Positions 6,359 through 10,193 of a stretch of DNA of 10,193 nucleotides are shown piece after piece (position 1 is the stretch's first letter; every line of letters begins with the position of its first letter). Below the pieces are notes generated by a model. It was not told the DNA's origin, ran no database searches, and saw only the letters and a list, made by a program, of their open reading frames with translations. The stretch is from Candidatus Acetothermia bacterium (lineage in GTDB: Bacteria > Bipolaricaulota > Bipolaricaulia > RBG-16-55-9 > DRXL01). Location of the stretch: contig JAPWVB010000039.1 in the NCBI GenBank assembly GCA_028275205.1, positions 1 through 10,193 of the forward strand, given 5' to 3'. The position numbers were made by a program, and so were the translations under genes.

Positions 6359-6390
6359 CTCACTAGACTGACATGTCAGTCTAGTGAGAG
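6357..6390. promoter_or_regulatory. 34-bp perfect palindrome, probable TetR-family operator
   Basis: The left half CTCTCACTAGACTGACA (6357-6373) is the exact reverse complement of 6374-6390; all 17 pairs match and the symmetry stops on both sides. It overlaps the end of the -10 box and the predicted start site and ends 2 bases before ATG 6393 of the TetR-family gene. This is the expected place for autorepression. The inner core TGACATGTCA would suit binding by a homodimer. No T-run follows, so it is not an intrinsic terminator. In the RNA the part after +1 could fold into a short hairpin before the start codon. Confidence 0.9.
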
Positions 6391-6392
6391 AG

Positions 6393-7001
6393 ATGGCCCA
6401 GGCAGTCTTAGACAAAGAAGCGCGACGGCAGCAGTTGCTTGACGCGGCGATCAAAGCCTTCGCTCGGAAGGGATATCTTGAGACTTCGATTGACGATATT
6501 ATCAGTGAAGCCGACGTCGCGCGCGGCACGTTCTATCTCTACTTCCCCGGAAAGAAAGAGATCTTTTTGGCGATCATAGATCGCTACTTTGAGCTGGTGT
6601 CGGATCTGGTCCATCGCTTTATGGCGGAGGAGTGGCCGGCGCAGCTCGATCGGGCTCGCTTCCGGGAGCACGTGCTGACGTGGTTGCAGTTCTTCGCGCA
6701 GCATCGCAATTTAGCGAAAGTGATCTATCGCGAAGCGACCTCGATTGACCCGCAGTTTGAAGATCGTTGGAACCGTCTGAGCGAGACCGTGAAAAATTTT
6801 CTCACGGAGCGGATGCATCTGCTCCAGCAGGCGGGCCACGTGCGCCGCACGCTCGATCCTCAAGCCTGGGCGCTCTTCATGGAGGGGATCTTTCACGCCG
6901 CGATCTGTAATTATATCTTATCGTCGGAGCGCCCTGATCTTGGGTGGCTCGCTGACCAATGGGTGGACTTTGTGCTGTGGGGGATCTCAGAGAACAAATG
7001 A
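6393..7001 (+). CDS. TetR/AcrR-family transcriptional repressor
   Basis: This 202-residue protein has the family's length and layout. The N-terminal DNA-binding domain (about 9-56) contains RRQQLLDAAIKAFARKGYLE and the helix-turn-helix TSIDDIISEADVARGTFYLY (31-50), followed by FPGKKEIF. A helical ligand-binding and dimerisation domain then runs to the C-terminus. Members repress their own and neighbouring genes and release DNA when a small ligand binds. I choose ATG 6393; GTG 6384 lies inside the palindrome and adds only three residues. Only a weak purine-rich stretch (GTGAGAG) precedes the ATG. The next gene begins 20 bases downstream on the same strand, so it probably controls the exporter operon. 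Ligand unknown; an exported lipid or hydrophobic compound is a guess from context. Confidence 0.93.
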   Translation: MAQAVLDKEARRQQLLDAAIKAFARKGYLETSIDDIISEADVARGTFYLYFPGKKEIFLAIIDRYFELVSDLVHRFMAEEWPAQLDRARFREHVLTWLQFFAQHRNLAKVIYREATSIDPQFEDRWNRLSETVKNFLTERMHLLQQAGHVRRTLDPQAWALFMEGIFHAAICNYILSSERPDLGWLADQWVDFVLWGISENK

Positions 7002-7021
7002 GCCAAGGCGGGTGATGAAAC

Positions 7022-7498
7022 GTGAGAGTAGTGTTAGCGATGGGCTTGCTCATAGTCTTCGCTCTTGCAGGTGCTGCCCAGCCCAGCGAGCGTGTGGATC
7101 TGCTTCTCGTCGATGAGACCCAGACGCTCCAGGCCTCCCTGATGGTGCAGGTCTACGCGAGGGCTCTTCAAGAGTCCGGGCTCTTCAACTTCGACGCGAA
7201 GGTCGTCTCTGTCCAGTCGAGCTACGACGATCCCTTGGGCGTCAATCTTACAGAGAAACGCTACGAGCTGATCGTGATCGTGCCGCGGGGGATCGAGGAC
7301 GGCTCGGTGCCCCAGGTCTGGATGATCACCAGGCCCATCGGCCCGCAGACGCGCCCCCAATTGCTCGCCGCGATGGACCTCATTCGCCAGCGCGTCGAGC
7401 AGGGCTCCGCAGGGCTCTTTAAAGCCCTAACAGTGATGGACGACGGCGCTCTGGGAATATTTTCGAGTGTCTTTGAGCGACACGGTTGGCTGAAATGA
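7022..7498 (+). CDS. small secreted protein of unknown function
   Basis: I do not recognise this family. The product has 158 residues, with a short signal peptide (MRVVLAMGLLIVFALAGAAQ, likely cut near residue 19) and a soluble mature part of about 139 residues. The mature part alternates predicted beta strands (VDLLLV, YELIVIVP, VWMITRPI) with amphipathic helices (LMVQVYARALQESG, QLLAAMDLIRQRVEQ), suggesting a compact alpha/beta fold, perhaps Rossmann- or binding-protein-like. It has no cysteine lipobox, so it is predicted to be periplasmic rather than a lipoprotein. GTG 7022 is supported by GGGTGAT five bases upstream. The stop overlaps the exporter ATG (ATGA at 7495-7498). Its place between regulator and exporter suggests an accessory or substrate-handling role, which is inference only. 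Confidence 0.8.
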   Translation: MRVVLAMGLLIVFALAGAAQPSERVDLLLVDETQTLQASLMVQVYARALQESGLFNFDAKVVSVQSSYDDPLGVNLTEKRYELIVIVPRGIEDGSVPQVWMITRPIGPQTRPQLLAAMDLIRQRVEQGSAGLFKALTVMDDGALGIFSSVFERHGWLK

Positions 7499-9849
7499 TG
7501 AAAAGGCTCTTTGCGCAAACGATCGTAGAGCACCCCTGGTGGGTGATCGGAGCGGTTCTGATCGTGACGGCGCTCTTTGCTAGCGCTGTCCCGAAGATCC
7601 GCTTCGAGCAAGATTTTGAGGCGTTTCTCCCCCAAGACGATCCTGCGACGATCGCCCTCCATCGCGCGGAGGAGCGCTACGGCGACCAGAAGCTCTTCAT
7701 GGTCGCTGTCGAGACTGATGACACGATCTTCAAGCCCGAAACGCTCAGAAAGCTCAAGGAGATGGAAGAGCTCTTTGAGCAGATCCCCGAGGTTGACGAA
7801 GTCCGCGGGCCGACCAACTCTCAAGTCATCTACGGGACCGAGACGGCGATTACCGTCGCGACCGCGCTGCCCGAAATTCCCCAGACTCCCGAGGAGCTCG
7901 AGGCGTACAAGGAGCGCGTCTTGGGGGATCGGCTCTTGCGCGGCGTTGTCGTCTCTGAGGACGGCAAAGCCGCGGGGATTCTCATCCGCCTGAAGACCGG
8001 CGAAGAAGAGACCGTGGGCGTCGTCAACAGGGTCTTAGAGATCGCCGAGCGGTATCAAGGGCCAGAGCGCATCTATGTGGGGGGCATGCCCCGATTGAAT
8101 CAGTTCATTGCGGAGAGCATGCGCAAAGACTTGTCGGTGCTCTTCCCCGTGATGATCGGCGTTATATTGATTGTGCTCTATGTGAGTTTTAACAGCCTTC
8201 GCGGGGTGATCCTTCCGTTGCTGACGGTTGTGCTGAGCGCGATCTGGGAGATGGGCACGATGGCGCTCCTGGGCGCACCGTTCACGCCCTTCTCGTTCAT
8301 CGCGCCCATCGTGTTGATGGCCGTGGGCACAGCGTATGGAATTCACATTCTCAATAGATACTATGAAGAAGCCCACAAAGACGGGCGCTCCCGCAACGAA
8401 GTCCTCACGGAGACTGTTGCGGCGATGCTCTCGCCCACCGCGATGGCGGCTTTAACGACGGTCGCAGGCTTCTTCGCGCTGCTCAGCTCGACGCTGTGGC
8501 CTCAGAGGGATTTTGGCGTCTACACGGGGATCGGCGTGATCTACGCGGCGCTCTTGGCCCTGACGCTCATCCCGGCGATCTTGGCGCTGTTGCCCCTGCC
8601 CAAGCGCGAACGCCAGAGTATTCTGTCACGATGGCTGCAAGGGCGTGCAGGGCTAGGGGGCTTGGCACGCTTCGTTGAGCGCGCCGCGATCGTCATTCTG
8701 ATCGGCGCGGCACTCATAGCTGTCCTCTGGGCCGTGGGCATCCCTCGACTGAGAATCGAGACATCGGCAAAAGATTTCTTGGGCAAGGGGCATCCCGTCA
8801 TCGAAGCCCTCGATGTTCTGGAGCGCCATTTTGGCGGGAGCCTCCAGACGGGTGTCGAGATTGATGTAGGTGTGCGCGACGGCTTGAAGGAGCCCGAAGT
8901 TTTAAAGAAGATTCTCGCCCTCCAAGAGTTCCTCGAGACGCTCCCCGCCGTGCGCCGCACCACGTCAATCACAAATCTCGTGCGCGAGCTCAACCAGAAA
9001 TTCCACGCCGACGATCCCAATTATTACGCTATTCCCGAAGACCGCAAGCTCATCTCGCAGTTACTATTGCTCTTCACATTTCAGGGAGGGAGCCTCGGCC
9101 AGATGGCCCTGACGGATTTCTCTGCCGGGGAAGTGCTCATCTCCATGGAATGGGTCAGCAGCACGCAGATGGCCAAGCTCGTTGACACTATCCAAAAATA
9201 TCTCGATGAGCACTTTGCTCCGACAGCGACGGCCTCGGCTGCCTTGGCCAGCGACGGCTCGCTTCTTCAGATCAAGGCCGAACAAGTGGGAACGATGCCC
9301 ATCTACGCGCGCCTGATGCAACAGATCCGCACCAGCCAGATCTGGAGCTTACTCACAAGTGTCGGCGCAAGCTGGGTGATCGTCTCGCTCTTGATGGGGT
9401 CATTAGTTGCCGGGATGCTCTGCATTGTGCCGTTGGTGCTGACGATCTTGACGGAATTCGGCCTGATGGCGTATCTGGGTTTGCCCCTCGATATGAGCAC
9501 GATGATGATCGGCTCGATCGCGATCGGGATCGGCATTGATTATGCGATTCACTTTGTCGAGCGATATCGTCTCGAATTCGCTCGTGACAGAGATGCGCGG
9601 CGCGCCTTAGAGCATACTTTCACGTACACGGGCGCGGGGATCAGCTACAACGCCCTGGCGCTGACCCTGGGCTTTGGCGTCCTATGGATCTCCACGTTCA
9701 AGGGGCTCAACACGTTTGGGTCTCTTGTCGCCCTGACGATGGTCGTGAGCGCCACGAGCGCGTTCACGGTCATCCCGGCGATACTGTTACTCTGGAAGCC
9801 GCGATTTCTCGCACGGCAAGCACACTCACTCTCAAAGGAGGTACTATGA
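7495..9849 (+). CDS. RND-superfamily (MMPL/COG1033-type) exporter
   Basis: This 784-residue inner-membrane protein has the duplicated RND layout of about 12 membrane segments. TM1 (~14-32) precedes a large periplasmic domain (~35-210) and TM2-6 (~214-366); TM7 (~397-415) precedes a second periplasmic domain (~418-612) and TM8-12 (~617-766). TM10 carries GIGIDYAIHFVERY with the Asp682-Tyr683 pair that relays protons in MmpL3-like proteins, whereas the matching TM4 motif is GTAYGIHILNRYYEE, with Ala280-Tyr281. It resembles predicted exporters of the COG1033/HpnN kind that move lipids or hydrophobic compounds, rather than AcrB-size drug pumps. I start it at ATG 7495, overlapping the previous stop (ATGA), rather than TTG 7486. 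Its end overlaps the LolA-like gene, also by ATGA. Substrate unknown. Confidence 0.9.
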   Translation: MMKRLFAQTIVEHPWWVIGAVLIVTALFASAVPKIRFEQDFEAFLPQDDPATIALHRAEERYGDQKLFMVAVETDDTIFKPETLRKLKEMEELFEQIPEVDEVRGPTNSQVIYGTETAITVATALPEIPQTPEELEAYKERVLGDRLLRGVVVSEDGKAAGILIRLKTGEEETVGVVNRVLEIAERYQGPERIYVGGMPRLNQFIAESMRKDLSVLFPVMIGVILIVLYVSFNSLRGVILPLLTVVLSAIWEMGTMALLGAPFTPFSFIAPIVLMAVGTAYGIHILNRYYEEAHKDGRSRNEVLTETVAAMLSPTAMAALTTVAGFFALLSSTLWPQRDFGVYTGIGVIYAALLALTLIPAILALLPLPKRERQSILSRWLQGRAGLGGLARFVERAAIVILIGAALIAVLWAVGIPRLRIETSAKDFLGKGHPVIEALDVLERHFGGSLQTGVEIDVGVRDGLKEPEVLKKILALQEFLETLPAVRRTTSITNLVRELNQKFHADDPNYYAIPEDRKLISQLLLLFTFQGGSLGQMALTDFSAGEVLISMEWVSSTQMAKLVDTIQKYLDEHFAPTATASAALASDGSLLQIKAEQVGTMPIYARLMQQIRTSQIWSLLTSVGASWVIVSLLMGSLVAGMLCIVPLVLTILTEFGLMAYLGLPLDMSTMMIGSIAIGIGIDYAIHFVERYRLEFARDRDARRALEHTFTYTGAGISYNALALTLGFGVLWISTFKGLNTFGSLVALTMVVSATSAFTVIPAILLLWKPRFLARQAHSLSKEVL

Positions 9850-10193
9850 AAGCTTTTACTAAGTTCGCTCTGGCCGTCATCGGGTTGGCGCTCCTCCTCG
9901 GAGCTGTCTCTACACAAGCGCAGCAGCCGCTCACGGGTCCGCAGATCCTGCAGAAAGTCGAAGAGAAGGGCAGCATGGGCGGCACCCAAGGGGAACTCAT
10001 CAGCGACGTCAAGTTCGACATCATCGGCAAAGATAAGAAGACGGCGACGAATGAGTTTCGGTTCTTCTGGCGGCGCAAGAAGGGCGAACCCGATAAGCTC
10101 TTAGTGGCGTTCGTCAAGCCCGACGACGTGCGCGGCACGCTCTTCTTGAGCATCAAGCCCGAAAATAAAGACGCCGATCTCTGGCTTTATCTG
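9846..10193 (+). CDS. LolA-like outer-membrane lipoprotein-sorting protein, N-terminal part (cut by window edge)
   Basis: The first 116 residues are visible and the gene runs off the right edge. A signal peptide (MKAFTKFALAVIGLALLLGA, likely cut after TQA at residue 25) is followed by PLTGPQILQKVEEKGS and then beta-rich sequence ending in GTLFLSIKPENKDADLWLYL. The stretch R-G-T-L-F-L-S-I-K followed by D-x-W-L-Y-L is typical of the LolA-like family annotated as outer-membrane lipoprotein-sorting protein (COG2834), a half-barrel that carries lipids or lipoproteins in the periplasm. Such genes often neighbour COG1033 exporters, as here. It has the best ribosome-binding site in the window, AAAGGAGGT (9834-9842), 3-4 bases before the ATG, and overlaps the exporter stop by 4 bases. 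It is not classical LolA by context, since no lolCDE is seen. Confidence 0.85.
   Translation, partial: MKAFTKFALAVIGLALLLGAVSTQAQQPLTGPQILQKVEEKGSMGGTQGELISDVKFDIIGKDKKTATNEFRFFWRRKKGEPDKLLVAFVKPDDVRGTLFLSIKPENKDADLWLYL

Noticed and set aside
6357..6390. The palindrome as an intrinsic terminator of the patatin gene
   Set aside because: No U-run follows the stem and there is essentially no loop. Its overlap with a -10 box and start site fits an operator better.

Overview
The window comes from a compact bacterial chromosome of moderately high GC content. Signs of a Gram-negative (diderm) envelope are a LolA-like lipoprotein-sorting protein, an RND-type exporter and a predicted outer-membrane barrel. 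GTG and TTG start codons are common, genes overlap by 1-4 bases, and the sigma-70-like promoters often sit on or just after the stop codon of the gene before. I cannot place the organism by sequence alone. A deep-branching environmental lineage (for example Bipolaricaulota/Acetothermia-like) is only a guess.

Layout. The window is one large divergon around a 92-bp region (5432-5523). On the minus strand, reading leftwards, come a Phd/YefM-type antitoxin and PIN toxin pair (5431 to 4692), an M42 metallo-aminopeptidase (4630-3593) tightly followed by a secreted beta-barrel-like protein (3583-2879), and then the fatty-acid/phospholipid cluster plsX-fabD-fabG-acpP (2823 to the left edge, acpP cut by the edge). 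On the plus strand come a patatin-like phospholipase (5524-6333), a TetR-family repressor with a perfect 34-bp palindrome in its promoter (6393-7001), a small secreted protein of unknown function (7022-7498), an RND/MMPL exporter (7495-9849) and the start of a LolA-like periplasmic protein (from 9846, cut by the right edge).

How the genes work together. The left cluster makes acyl-ACP and acyl-phosphate for membrane lipids. plsX and fabD are adjacent without the fabH often found between them. The right cluster looks like a self-regulated lipid or hydrophobic-compound export unit: repressor, secreted accessory protein, 12-TM exporter and periplasmic carrier, with a patatin-type lipid hydrolase just upstream. 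The exporter substrate cannot be read from the sequence.

The most interesting signals are regulatory. The two divergent promoters between antitoxin and patatin each place the predicted transcription start exactly on the start codon (ATG 5431, GTG 5524), so both messages are predicted to be leaderless. The TetR promoter is covered by a long perfect palindrome. Six TTGAC(A/G/T) promoters with 17-18-bp spacers can be seen, and three of them also show that the longest open frame overstates the gene's N-terminus. No intrinsic terminator, tRNA, rRNA, CRISPR array or insertion sequence was seen, and there is no gene-free stretch over 300 bases.
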